Source: Lysobacterales bacterium (GTDB taxonomy: Bacteria; Pseudomonadota; Gammaproteobacteria; Xanthomonadales; SZUA-5). From it: a stretch of DNA of 64,000 nt. Where the stretch lies: contig JALHMH010000016.1 of NCBI GenBank assembly GCA_022844165.1, positions 1-64,000 of the forward strand, given 5' to 3'. Made by a program: the position numbers and the translations under genes. A model generated the notes under the pieces. The model worked only from the letters and a program-made list of their open reading frames with translations. It searched no databases and was not told the DNA's origin. This document shows, in pieces, positions 7,695-16,091 of the stretch (position 1 is its first letter; the number at the start of each line of letters is the position of its first letter).

Positions 7695-8687
7695 ATGCTG
7701 TGGCGAATCTTCGCGACGCTTTGCGGACTGCTTTGTGCGACGGCACACGCGCAAATGCCAACGGTGAGCGGCGTCTCGTACGGAACGATCAACGGGCAAC
7801 CGCTGCGCCTCAATCTATACCTGCCGGCATCACCACAAAACCAGCGCCCTTTAGTGATTTGGATCCATGGCGGCGGTTGGCAAACGGGATCTTACTCGCC
7901 GTTGGCCGGCTACGCGGCGCCGCTGGTGAACCGCGGCATCGCGGTCGCCGCAGTTCAATATCGACTCACCGGGCAAAGCGCAACGTTCGGCGCGGGGAAC
8001 GTCACCTGGCCTGCGCAGATTCACGACATCAAAGGTGCCGTCCGCTTCTTGCGCTCACGCTCAGCGCAGTACGGAATCGATCCTGCGCGCTTTGCGGTGT
8101 GGGGCCAATCGGCTGGGGCGCATTTGGCACTGACCTTGGCGCTTACCAGCGACAGCGCAGCGCTCGAGGGCGTGGTGGGTGGCAACAGTGAGCAATCCAG
8201 CGCGGTGATGGCGGTCGTGAGTTACTACGCGCCAACCGACTTATTCGAACTGGGCCAGGATTTTGCGCTCACGCCGCCGAACCTGCCGCAGGCGGTATCG
8301 GTCGTCGACGGTAGTGGCCAACCGCACGCAATCCTGGTTGGCTTCGGCGCAAGCAGCGAGGGCTTTGGCGTGTTGCGAGCAAATCGCAGCAACCCGGTCG
8401 ACCCCTGGCCCGCCCGGGTAGCGCTGGCGCTCTCGGCAGGTCCGGTCAACCATGCGAGCGCCAACGATCCGGCGGTGTTCCTGGCGCACGGTACAGCCGA
8501 TACCGTGGTGCCGCTCCATCAAGTGCGCCGCATGCGCGATGCGCTTGTTCTTGCGGGTTTGTCGCCCACTATTCGCGAAGTGCAGGGATTCGGCCACAGC
8601 GCTCTCGATGCAGGAACCGATCAGGCCGCACGCGATTGGTTGGTAGCGCGGCTGGTCGATTCGGTTTTCTCCAGTGGCTTCGAGTAG
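7695..8687 (+). CDS. Secreted alpha/beta-hydrolase (esterase/lipase, BD-FAE type)
   Basis: A 330-residue protein with a signal peptide (MLWRIFATLCGLLCATAHAQ). The oxyanion-hole motif IHGGGWQTG (about residue 56), nucleophile elbow GQSAGAH (Ser about 139), and a C-terminal Asp (HGTADTVVP) and His (GFGHSALD) complete the catalytic triad of hormone-sensitive-lipase/BD-FAE-like esterases. The likely substrate is a small ester or acylated sugar; it cannot be read from sequence. The last residues are VFSSGFE, resembling a short C-terminal tail (IFxxGFE) that recurs on secreted proteins of this bacterial order. It ends convergently against a gene fragment. Confidence 0.85.
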   Translation: MLWRIFATLCGLLCATAHAQMPTVSGVSYGTINGQPLRLNLYLPASPQNQRPLVIWIHGGGWQTGSYSPLAGYAAPLVNRGIAVAAVQYRLTGQSATFGAGNVTWPAQIHDIKGAVRFLRSRSAQYGIDPARFAVWGQSAGAHLALTLALTSDSAALEGVVGGNSEQSSAVMAVVSYYAPTDLFELGQDFALTPPNLPQAVSVVDGSGQPHAILVGFGASSEGFGVLRANRSNPVDPWPARVALALSAGPVNHASANDPAVFLAHGTADTVVPLHQVRRMRDALVLAGLSPTIREVQGFGHSALDAGTDQAARDWLVARLVDSVFSSGFE

Positions 8688-8689
8688 TT

Positions 8690-9194
8690 CGCTTGCGAAC
8701 TCAGGGTATTGGTCGCGGCCGGCATTGGATCCTGAATCGGCGAAAGGCAGCACGGCGATGGACGGCCGGGCGGGTTCGGCCGCTGTCGCCGGATCGGCGG
8801 TAGCTTCGTTGCGAGTCTCCGAAAGCGCAGGCGTGGACACGTGTGGCGGTGACAGCACGAACTTGTCGACGGCAAAGTAAGTGAGTGCCAGCGCCAGCAC
8901 CCCGATGATCATGCGATCCATCCGCCGAGCGGTTTGCGGGGCGATGGACTCGGCATTCGCCACTTCACTGTCGCGCTTCAAACCCTCTGGCGTCAGCTCG
9001 AACACCCACGACACAACCAACGCCGGAACAAAGCCAATGGCAAGCAGAATGACAACTGTGCGCGCAACCCACTCGGGCGCGCCGAACATTGGCAGGATCG
9101 TGCCGGCCACCTGCACCACCAACCACGCGCCGACCAGATACAACCCGGCCATGCGGATGACGTTGCGGCGTCCAAGCTCGGCGAGGAGTTTCAT
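8690..9194 (-). pseudogene. TolB/adenylate-cyclase-like membrane regulator, N-terminal fragment
   Basis: Starting at ATG 9194 the sequence LLAELGRRNVIRMAGLYLVG, then a hydrophobic segment, VVSWVFELTPEGLKRD, SIAPQTARRMDR and a second hydrophobic stretch match the N-terminus of a common Xanthomonadales family: a membrane anchor followed by a TolB-like SIAVLPF domain and TPR repeats, sometimes with a cyclase domain. SIAVLPFADS is reached at about 8740, but within about 15 further residues the reading runs into the antisense of the esterase gene. All of the TPR part is gone, so the gene was cut by a rearrangement. Confidence 0.75.
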
Positions 9195-9207
9195 CGCAAC
9201 ATTCTCG

Positions 9208-9542
9208 TCATAGCAGGCGATCGGCAACGCGAGCGATTAAATCCATGCGCTCATGCAGGATCGCTACGACCAACGCGGGCGCGTTGTTGCGTGGCAAGCA
9301 GAAGATGTAGTGATGTTCGCAATGCAGCACACGCAGGCCAGGAAAGATGTCGGACTGGTCTTTGCCAACGGCGCTGCTGGCCGCGAGTTGTTCAATCCCG
9401 CGTTGTCACCCGCCAGGCCTCGTCCTCGACGGTGGCAGCGGGAGACAGTCGCTCAAGCGCTTGATGGTCTTGCCTTGCAGCGTAGCCATCGCTTTCAAAT
9501 TTTGTGTTGTTGATCGTCAATATCGATGGTCAGGCGGCTCAT
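9208..9542 (-). pseudogene. Fused, frameshifted toxin-antitoxin remnant
   Basis: On the minus strand ATG 9542 begins SRLTIDIDDQQHK, the start of a small antitoxin family. A frameshift follows; LKAMATLQGKTIK appears in the next frame, then ALERLSPAATVEDEAWR in another, so at least two indels have occurred. After an in-frame TGA the sequence continues QRGIEQLAASSAVGKDQSD, IFPGLRVLHCEHHYIFCLPR and VVAILHERMDLIARVADRLL, the C-terminal half of the cognate RelE/ParE-type toxin. The antitoxin's end and the toxin's start have been deleted. Stop at 9210-9208. Both genes should be inactive. Confidence 0.75.
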
Positions 9543-9555
9543 ACGCGCTTTCATG

Positions 9556-10383
9556 GCTGCGCTGTTCCCATGCCTGCCAGGTCGCAGCGCCGACCTGGAA
9601 TCGGCGGACAATCTGGCCTGGCTCGGTCGCTTGATCGCGCGTATGCACATCGTCGGCGCTCGATCGCGCTTTGAGCATCGGGCGACGTTGACACCTGCGC
9701 TCGCTCGCACGGCGCTCGATGCGGTGATCGGCGGCTTACTGTTGCCGGAGCATTTGGGCTCACGCGCTCGCGAGTACGGTTCGCAGCTCACGTCGCGCAT
9801 CGAAAAACTCTGGGCCGATGCTGGTTCCTGCGCCAGGCTGCGGTTGCACGGCGATTTACATCGCGGCAACTTGTTGTGGAACGAGGGTCCGTTGCTCGTC
9901 GACTTCGACGACGCAGTAAACGGACCTGCGGTGCAAGACCTGTGGATGCTGCTTCCCGTCGACGATGAAAGCGCCCTTGAGGCACTGCTCGAAGGCTACG
10001 AGACGTTCCGACCCTTCGACCGCAGCGAGTTGGCGCTCATCCCGGCGCTGCGCGCGATCCGTCGCCTGCATTTCGCCGGTTGGCTGTCGCAGCGATACGC
10101 CGATCCGGCTTTTCCCCGAGCCTTTCCGTACGCCGCAGGCGCACGCTTCTGGGAGGAGGAAGTGAACGACTGGCGCGAACTGTGCTCCAGAAAGTTGCGA
10201 CCCAAGTTAGCACAAATGTGGGTTTGTGGGCCGATGGCCGATTTAAGGCGGTCACTCGCAGCGGCTTCACGTGCTGCGGTGCGCTTCTTTGAATTAGCGC
10301 TGCATTGGAGCTGGCGCCGGCCACCTCCGCCGCGGACGGACCCGCTCGCCCGCGTGACACCAGAGCAATGCGCTGCGCCCTAA
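9556..10383 (+). pseudogene. srkA: 5'-truncated SrkA (YihE/RdoA-type) protein kinase
   Basis: Residues matching the C-terminal two thirds of SrkA are present: LFPCLPGR, DNLAWLGRLIARMH, LRLHGDLHRGNLLW (catalytic loop, Asp), LLVDFDDAVNGPAVQDLWML (metal-binding Asp) and AIRRLHFAGWLSQRYADPAF. The first 100 or so residues of the family, including the N-lobe with the ATP-binding Lys, are missing; the sequence upstream of 9556 belongs to the antitoxin remnant. After WEEEVNDWRE (about 10177) the reading continues for about 65 unrelated residues to 10383. SrkA normally counters oxidative and envelope stress. Without the N-lobe this copy cannot be an active kinase. Confidence 0.8.
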
Positions 10384-10473
10384 CACATCTTAATCCAGCA
10401 ACCGGGCAGTTTTCGATGTCCGGTCGGTACCATACCTCGGCCGCATGTCCGGCGCGGCGAATGAGGGGGCAAA

Positions 10474-11655
10474 ATGGTGCGATGCTGGTCTTGGATGACC
10501 ATCCTGCTGGCGCTGTGGCTCAGCGCCTGTGCGAGCGCGCCGGTGCAGGTATCGACTCCCACCGTCGTTCTCGAGCCGCCGCTGCCTGAGTTTGACGAGC
10601 CAGCCTTTGGCGAACCTGTGCCGGTTCCGCCGGTGGCGTCTCTGTTCACGCTCAGCGACGAGCAAGCAGCCGATTTTCTCCGTTACTTTCATGACACACG
10701 CCAAGCCAAGATTGCACCGCATCGGCGGATATTTACCTACTTGGCGCGGCGTTTGAGGAACTTCCGTTACGACGGGGCCACGCGCTCTGCCACCGAAGCG
10801 CTCGCTGCAAACGACGGCAATTGCCTCAGCCTGGCCCTGGTGACCACTTCGCTTGCGCGTCTCGCGAATATCGAGGTTGCCTACCAGCGCCTCAGCGACG
10901 AGCCGATTTTCCAGCGGCATAACAACGTCGTGTTGGTCGCCGATCACGTGCGTAGCCTGCTGTTCGATCCTGGTTATCAACCGACTCCCGGCGCGTTGGT
11001 ATTGCAGCGTCCGCACATCGCCATCGACTACTTTCCAGATCGACGAAGCAGGCCAGACGGTAAAGTCAGCGAAGCGACGCTGCAGTCGATGTTTTACGTT
11101 AACCTCGCTGGCGAAGCCATGGCGCTTAACGAAGACCGCAAGGCATTTTGGTTGCTCAGAGCCGCGCTCGATCACGACAAAGTCAATCTGGGCGCGCTCA
11201 ATTCGCTGGCGGTACTGCATCGCCGAGCCGGAAATTTGGCCGTTGCAGAGAAACTGTATCTGCACGCGTTGCAGCGCAATGGTGATCGCCTTGTCTTGCT
11301 CAGCAATTATCGCGCTCTGCTGTCGATGCAAGGGCGCAAACCGGAGATGGAAGCAATCGATCGGCGGCTGGCCGCAATTCCCATCCGCAACCCTTATGAC
11401 CATATCGCGCTGGGCAATGATGCATATCGCCAGGGCCGCCATTTACAAGCCCTGGAACACTACCGCGAGGCGCTCGCCGAGGCACCCTATCTACATGAAG
11501 CTTACTGGCGACAGGCAGTGGTGTATACCGCGATGGATGAGCCTGAAAAAGCCAAAAAACTACTGGCGGCTGCGGGAAGCGCAGCCGGCCAGAATCGCGA
11601 CAAACGCCTGTATCAGGCCAAGTTGCAGTCGCTGCTGCAAGCGACCATGCATTGA
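10474..11655 (+). CDS. Lipoprotein with transglutaminase-like and TPR regions
   Basis: A 393-residue protein with a signal peptide ending in the lipobox LSAC (Cys about 19). Residues 60-190 have the helical pattern of bacterial transglutaminase-like proteins, with Cys in ANDGNCLSLALV, His in FQRHNNVVLVADHVRSL and Asp in RPHIAIDYFP as a possible catalytic trio. Residues 205-390 form TPR-like helices (ALNSLAVLHRRAGNLAVAEK, YREALAEAPYLHEAYWRQAV). Such proteins are periplasmic and outer-membrane anchored; their substrates are unknown. A ribosome site GAGGGGG precedes ATG 10474. It is followed by pyrF with about 110 bp between. Confidence 0.75.
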   Translation: MVRCWSWMTILLALWLSACASAPVQVSTPTVVLEPPLPEFDEPAFGEPVPVPPVASLFTLSDEQAADFLRYFHDTRQAKIAPHRRIFTYLARRLRNFRYDGATRSATEALAANDGNCLSLALVTTSLARLANIEVAYQRLSDEPIFQRHNNVVLVADHVRSLLFDPGYQPTPGALVLQRPHIAIDYFPDRRSRPDGKVSEATLQSMFYVNLAGEAMALNEDRKAFWLLRAALDHDKVNLGALNSLAVLHRRAGNLAVAEKLYLHALQRNGDRLVLLSNYRALLSMQGRKPEMEAIDRRLAAIPIRNPYDHIALGNDAYRQGRHLQALEHYREALAEAPYLHEAYWRQAVVYTAMDEPEKAKKLLAAAGSAAGQNRDKRLYQAKLQSLLQATMH

Positions 11656-11766
11656 CGCCGATGCCAGCAGTGCCGGCGAGTACTTGAGAAACGCACTGCA
11701 GGGCGTATGTTCCTCAACAAGGTGCGGGAGCAATTGCGCCATCGCAATGAACAGGAGTTGCCCGGC

Positions 11767-12462
11767 ATGTCTATCGCCAGCACGGACCGCTTGATCTTCG
11801 CGTTAGATGTCGCTTCGCTTGCCGAAGCTCGCCTGTGGATTGATCGACTGGGCGACGCCGTCACGCACTATAAGATTGGGTTAGAACTCCTGGGATCTGG
11901 CGAGTACTTCACGGTGCTCGCAGAGCTCAAGTCACGCGACAAGCGTGTTTTCGCCGATCTCAAGCTGCACGATATTCCGGCCACCGTGGCGGGCGCAGTG
12001 TCATCGCTTGCGCAGCATGGCGCGGATTTGCTGACGGTGCACGCCTACGCCGATGCCATTGCGGCGGCGGCTCCGCACGCTGGCGCCACAAAGCTCCTGG
12101 CTGTGACGGTGCTGACCAGCATGAGCGATGCGGCGCTCGCCGCCAGTGGCGTTACCCTGGGAATGGCCGAGACCGTCGAGCGCCGTGCGGTGGGTGCATT
12201 CAACGCGGGTGCCAGTGGCGTTGTCTGTTCCGGTCTGGAGGCTGGGCGTCTGCGCGACGTCTTAGGCCATGACGCCCTGATCGTTTGTCCCGGCATTCGC
12301 AGCGAACCGGGTGGCGACGACCAGCAACGGACAGTAACCGTGGAACAAGCCTTCGAGCTGGGGGCCAGCCACATTGTGGTTGGCCGCCCAATCCGCCATG
12401 CGAACGACCCTAGAGCCGCTGCCGAGGCCATACAAACACGCATCGCAAACTTAAACGCTTGA
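11767..12462 (+). CDS. pyrF: Orotidine 5'-phosphate decarboxylase
   Basis: Catalyses the last step of UMP synthesis, OMP to UMP plus CO2. The 231-residue TIM barrel shows the phosphate and substrate motifs IFALDVAS at the N-terminus, the catalytic signature FADLKLHDIP (Lys and two Asp), the loop VCPGIRSEPGGD and the phosphate-binding end VVGRPIRHA. I chose ATG 11767, preceded by AGGAG at about 11753-11757, over an in-frame start at 11707 whose extra 20 residues are not part of the family. Apparently a stand-alone cytosolic gene; its 3' end overlaps a promoter-like sequence at 12459. Confidence 0.95.
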   Translation: MSIASTDRLIFALDVASLAEARLWIDRLGDAVTHYKIGLELLGSGEYFTVLAELKSRDKRVFADLKLHDIPATVAGAVSSLAQHGADLLTVHAYADAIAAAAPHAGATKLLAVTVLTSMSDAALAASGVTLGMAETVERRAVGAFNAGASGVVCSGLEAGRLRDVLGHDALIVCPGIRSEPGGDDQQRTVTVEQAFELGASHIVVGRPIRHANDPRAAAEAIQTRIANLNA

Positions 12463-12488
12463 CTTAAGAATGTGCGCTAACCTATTAT
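12459..12488 (+). promoter_or_regulatory. Sigma-70 type promoter at the end of pyrF
   Basis: TTGACT (12459-12464) and TATTAT (12483-12488) are separated by 18 bp, close to the sigma-70 consensus. Transcription would start near 12495, just upstream of a 100-nt stretch that ends in an intrinsic terminator, or would run into the DUF4126 gene at 12633. Confidence 0.6.
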
Positions 12489-12494
12489 CTCTAC

Positions 12495-12595
12495 ACAAGT
12501 TGTTGTGACGATTACAGCCAGCGCAGGAAGCGCATAAAAATAAGGCCCCTTCGAGAGGCCGTTGATTCTAAGGCGGATGCTCTCCGCCTTTTTCT
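12495..12595 (+). ncRNA. Candidate small RNA between pyrF and DUF4126 gene
   Basis: A roughly 100-nt intergenic transcript is predicted between the promoter at 12459-12488 and the terminator at 12570-12595. It contains a hairpin GGCC...GGCC (GGCCCCTTCGAGAGGCC, about 12544-12560). No ORF is apparent. I do not recognise it as a known RNA family. Alternatively it is an attenuating leader of the downstream membrane-protein gene. Confidence 0.4.
12570..12595 (+). terminator. Rho-independent terminator
   Basis: AAGGCGGA (12570-12577), loop of five, TCCGCCTT (12583-12590), then a run of T. A perfect 8-bp stem followed by T residues is a textbook intrinsic terminator on the plus strand. Confidence 0.75.
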
Positions 12596-12632
12596 TTGCC
12601 TGAAATTTGCCCGTCCACCCGACTGACTTGCA

Positions 12633-13253
12633 ATGGAACCACTCACCCAGTTCGCGTTGGCCGCAGGACTTGCCTGGGCCAGCGGTATTCGTGTGTACCT
12701 GGTCGCATTTGCGCTGGGCATGGCACAAAAACAGGGTCTGATCGCACTGCCTGGTGACCTGTCCCTTTTGAGCCATGATCTGGTACTGTGGGCCTCGGGT
12801 GTGATGCTCGTTGGCGAGTTTGTCGCAGACAAAGTCGCATGGTTCGACTCACTGTGGGACGCTGCACACACGTTCATTCGATTGCCGGGCGGCGTGTTGC
12901 TGGCAGCTTGGGCGCTGGGCGATCAAGGCCCCGGCGCACAGCTGGCGGCCGCTTTGATCGGCGGCACAATCGTCTCGGGCACACATTTGCTGAAAGCCGG
13001 CAGCCGTATTGCGATCAATCACTCACCCGAGCCCTTTTCCAATATCGGCGCGAGCCTGGGCGAGGATGTTGCGGTGCTCGGAGGGCTCTGGTTGCTCTAC
13101 GAGCATCCGCTGCTTTTCCTCGCGCTACTGGCGCTGTTCATGGCACTTGTGATCTGGCTGGCGCCGAAGTTGTGGCGTCTGCTGCACGGCGCGTGGCGAA
13201 TCACGATCGGGCGTTTACGAAGTACCGAACCCCGAAAAGGCGATGTTTCGTAG
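12633..13253 (+). CDS. DUF4126 family membrane protein
   Basis: A 206-residue integral membrane protein with four to six hydrophobic segments (for example FALAAGLAWASGIRVYLVAF at the N-terminus and LLFLALLALFMALVIWLA near the end). The pattern GIRVY, VLVGEFVADKVAWFDSLWD and NIGASLGEDVAVLGGLWL matches DUF4126, a widespread inner-membrane family of unknown function. The cytosolic tail is basic. ATG 12633 follows the predicted small RNA terminator by about 40 bp, so it may have its own promoter or be controlled by read-through. Confidence 0.8.
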   Translation: MEPLTQFALAAGLAWASGIRVYLVAFALGMAQKQGLIALPGDLSLLSHDLVLWASGVMLVGEFVADKVAWFDSLWDAAHTFIRLPGGVLLAAWALGDQGPGAQLAAALIGGTIVSGTHLLKAGSRIAINHSPEPFSNIGASLGEDVAVLGGLWLLYEHPLLFLALLALFMALVIWLAPKLWRLLHGAWRITIGRLRSTEPRKGDVS

Positions 13254-13346
13254 CAACTGCTGGCGAAGCCTCACCTCAGACCGCCGAACTGCGCCAAGCG
13301 ACGACGAACAACCCAACCAACAGTGCGCAAGGCGTGGTCATCCTCC

Positions 13347-13591
13347 GTAGAGACCTTGACGGAGTCTGATCTTGACAAATGAGTCAAATTTTCTACGAAG
13401 CGGCATTGGCTGTTGAAGCCCCCTTGAGTCAAGAGGGGTGAGGATCGGCGCTTACACGCCGCAAGGCGTGTGCCGAGCCGAACGACCGGCGGCTGTGCCG
13501 CCGGGCCGGAAATGCGAAGCGCGGGGTTGTGGCGAGTACGCTGGCGAACGAAGCCAACAATGCTCGGCGGTCTGAGGCGAAGCCTCGCCAG
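13347..13591 (+). repeat. CTAR-bounded hairpin element, copy B
   Basis: Full-length copy (245 bp) of the dispersed element, from GTAGAGACCTTGACGG to GCGAAGCCTCGCCAG. It keeps GAGTCAAATTTTC, CCCCCTTGAGTCAAGAGGGG, the ACACGCC/GGCGTGT stem and CGGCGGCTGTGCCGCCG. Its boundary tetramers (GTAG, CCAG) have drifted from CTAR. It ends 24 bp from the stop of the minus-strand DUF1801 gene. A degraded inverted piece of the element's right end (CCTCAGACCGCCGA) lies at about 13262-13290; nothing else is seen in 13254-13615. Confidence 0.85.
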
Positions 13592-13615
13592 GAGATTTGT
13601 GACATCGCACTTGCA

Positions 13616-14068
13616 CTACGTACGTGTCGCCAGGTAGTTCTGCACATAGAGCGCGCTCGGCAGGCGCCGGATGGCTTCGCCAACCACGTGCAGCGGCACC
13701 TGTTCGGCGCTCTTAAAGCGAACACAGCTCTTGCCCATGTCGAGTTTGAAACCCGCTGCCTTCCATGCGGATTCGAACCAATCGGTCCACGCGGGCGTTG
13801 CGCAGCCGGCGCCGCACAAATACAGCGAAAGATGACTCTTTTGCGCAGCGAGCGCCGCATACGGTAACGGCTGTTTTGGATCGCAGTGATAACCCGCTGC
13901 GAATACTCGATGCGGCACGAAGTATCCGATCATCCCGTACTGCATGCCCTCTTCGATGCCAGCGTCGATGTTGGCCAGGATCACCTCACGCAGGGCTTGC
14001 AGGCTTGCGGCGCGATCGGGCGCCTGCTGCGCAAGATACTCGACGACTGTGCTTGCTTTGGATTGCAT
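13616..14068 (-). CDS. DUF1801 (YdhG-like) domain protein
   Basis: A 150-residue protein with the DUF1801 pattern: an N-terminal helix VVEYLAQQAPDRAASLQALR, EEGMQYGMIGYFVP, LYLCGAGCA and the closing GKSCVRFKSAEQVPLHVVGE. The family adopts a CyaY/frataxin-like or YjbR-like fold and has no settled function; some members are proposed iron chaperones. It is convergent with the DUF4126 gene, with repeat copy B between them. It is divergent from the acyl-CoA dehydrogenase gene at 14269, so the 200-bp gap 14069-14268 must hold both promoters. Confidence 0.8.
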   Translation of the reverse strand: MQSKASTVVEYLAQQAPDRAASLQALREVILANIDAGIEEGMQYGMIGYFVPHRVFAAGYHCDPKQPLPYAALAAQKSHLSLYLCGAGCATPAWTDWFESAWKAAGFKLDMGKSCVRFKSAEQVPLHVVGEAIRRLPSALYVQNYLATRT

Positions 14069-14268
14069 GCTCGGGTTCCTGTGCGAATTGCATCGTTAGG
14101 AAAGTCGTCGATTTCCGACGGATCTCTGGGTTGCTTCTGCCATACGTTAAACCAAAATGCTGTGCGCGGGGAACGGTGACTCATGACATCGCCGGAACCC
14201 ACTTGCGAGCATGAAAGAGAACGCGGACACTTCCGGTCAATCGAAACGGCCACGCCTGGAGAAAACGG

Positions 14269-16044
14269 ATGAGCGCGACAAGCGAAACAGTGTCTGTCAC
14301 TTTGAACCAGGCGATGCGCAAGGACCAGAGCGTGGCCAAGAACTTGTTTTTCGGCGAAATCGTCGAGGAAAACCTGTTCCCGTATCCGCCGCTACGCGAC
14401 AAAGACCGCGAAGTACTCGGCATGATGACCGAGGCCATCGACGACTTTCTCAGTCCGCTCAAGCACGATCTCAAGACATGGGATAAAGAGGCCCACCAGC
14501 CCGCGGATTTCATCCAGTCGCTGCGCGACATGGGATTGTTCGGGCTGATCATTCCGGAAGAGCACGGTGGGCTCGGATTGTCGAATGCTGGATACGCCCG
14601 CGTTCTGAGCCAGTCGTCGCGCCACGACTCGTCTGTCTCCTTGACGATTGGCGCGCACAGTTCCATCGGCATGAAGGGTATCTTGTTATCCGGAAACGAT
14701 GAGCAGAAGGCGCGCTATCTGCCGCGTCTGGCCAGCGGCGAATTGATCGCCGCGTTTTGCCTGACGGAATCTGGCGCCGGCTCGGATGCTGCATCGATCC
14801 GCACCACGGCCAAAAAGAATGCCGACGGCAGCTTTACGCTCAATGGCGAAAAGATCTGGATCACCAATGGTGGCATTGCCGGCTTGTACACGGTGTTCGC
14901 ACGCACCGACTCCCCTGACGGAAAAATGACGGCGTTTATCGTCGAGGCCGGTTGGCCAGGGGTCAGTCATGGTCCGCACGAAGACAAGATGGGCATCCGC
15001 GCATCGTCCACAACGACCGTCGTGTTTGAAGACGTGCGCGTGCCACCGGAAAACGTGCTTGGCGATGAAGGTAAAGGGTTCAAGGTGGCGATGGGCATTT
15101 TGAACAATGGCCGCACCGGATTGGGCGGCGGCGCGGTCGGTGGCATGAAAACGCTGATTCAATTGGCAACCGCGCAGGCCAAGGATCGTAAGCAGTTCGG
15201 GCGATCGATCGCCGAGTTTGGTTTGATACGCGAGAAACTCTCGCAGATGATGATCGACTGTTTCGCCGCCGAAAGCGCTGTCTGGATGGTCGCCCACTAC
15301 ATCGATTCTGGCGTCGACGACTATTCGGTGGAGGCGGCAATCAGCAAAGTATTCGCCTCCGAAGCGATCCAGCGAACTGCGCATGAAGCGCTGCAAATCG
15401 CAGCCGGCAACGGTTTCATGCGTGAATTTCCATACGAGCAGGTCACTCGCGATAGCCGTATCCTGAGCATTTTTGAAGGTACCAACGAGATCCTGCGTCT
15501 GTACATTGCACTGTCTGGAATGAAGGACGTCGGATCGAGTCTCAGCGAGTTGAAGAATGCCGTGGGCGATATCTTCAACAATCCGATCAAGGGCTTTGGC
15601 GTGTTGTCCAGCTACGCCAGTCGCCGCATTCGCGAGACCACAGGATTTGGCACAGACAAAATCATCAGCGAACTGCACCCCAAGCTCAAGCAGTGCGCTG
15701 AAGTCTACGAAAAGTATGCCGTGGAATTGAGCAAAGCCGCAGACGGTCTGCTGCGAATGCACGGCAAGGGAATTGCCGATGAGCAATATCAGCTCAAACG
15801 CATCGGCGACATCACCATCGATTTGTTCATTGGCCTATGCACGTTGTCGCGCGCAGATCACCTGCATCGGACCGACAGCAAAAATGGCGCGCAGGCCGTG
15901 AGCATTTGCGATGCGTTCACGCAGCAGGCGAAACGCCGCATGGCCGGCAATATTCGCGGACTTCTCAAAAACGAAGACAAAGAGCGCGATGCCCTTGCGG
16001 CCTTCGTACTGGAACAGGGCGTGTATCCATGGGATGTGATTTGA
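14269..16044 (+). CDS. Acyl-CoA dehydrogenase (long/very-long-chain type)
   Basis: A 591-residue FAD enzyme catalysing the first step of fatty acid beta-oxidation. The core acyl-CoA dehydrogenase domain (about residues 40-420) has FCLTESGAGSDAASIRTTA, WITNGGIAGLYTVFART, the AQAKDRKQFG helix and the C-terminal ILSIFEGTNEILRLYIA carrying the catalytic Glu. A C-terminal extension of about 160 residues, typical of VLCAD/ACAD9-like proteins, follows. GGAG precedes ATG 14269 by about 8 nt. It stands alone, without other beta-oxidation genes nearby. Confidence 0.9.
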   Translation: MSATSETVSVTLNQAMRKDQSVAKNLFFGEIVEENLFPYPPLRDKDREVLGMMTEAIDDFLSPLKHDLKTWDKEAHQPADFIQSLRDMGLFGLIIPEEHGGLGLSNAGYARVLSQSSRHDSSVSLTIGAHSSIGMKGILLSGNDEQKARYLPRLASGELIAAFCLTESGAGSDAASIRTTAKKNADGSFTLNGEKIWITNGGIAGLYTVFARTDSPDGKMTAFIVEAGWPGVSHGPHEDKMGIRASSTTTVVFEDVRVPPENVLGDEGKGFKVAMGILNNGRTGLGGGAVGGMKTLIQLATAQAKDRKQFGRSIAEFGLIREKLSQMMIDCFAAESAVWMVAHYIDSGVDDYSVEAAISKVFASEAIQRTAHEALQIAAGNGFMREFPYEQVTRDSRILSIFEGTNEILRLYIALSGMKDVGSSLSELKNAVGDIFNNPIKGFGVLSSYASRRIRETTGFGTDKIISELHPKLKQCAEVYEKYAVELSKAADGLLRMHGKGIADEQYQLKRIGDITIDLFIGLCTLSRADHLHRTDSKNGAQAVSICDAFTQQAKRRMAGNIRGLLKNEDKERDALAAFVLEQGVYPWDVI

Positions 16045-16091
16045 TCAGCGCGCACGGCAACGTGGCTGCCGTACGTAGCGACGGCCGATGC

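Noticed and set aside
9526..9555. A possible intact start for the srkA frame
   Set aside because: This part is antisense to the antitoxin remnant and the kinase N-lobe is missing, so the frame is treated as a truncated gene.
11707..11766. N-terminal extension of PyrF
   Set aside because: The 20 extra residues are not part of the family and a good ribosome site precedes ATG 11767.
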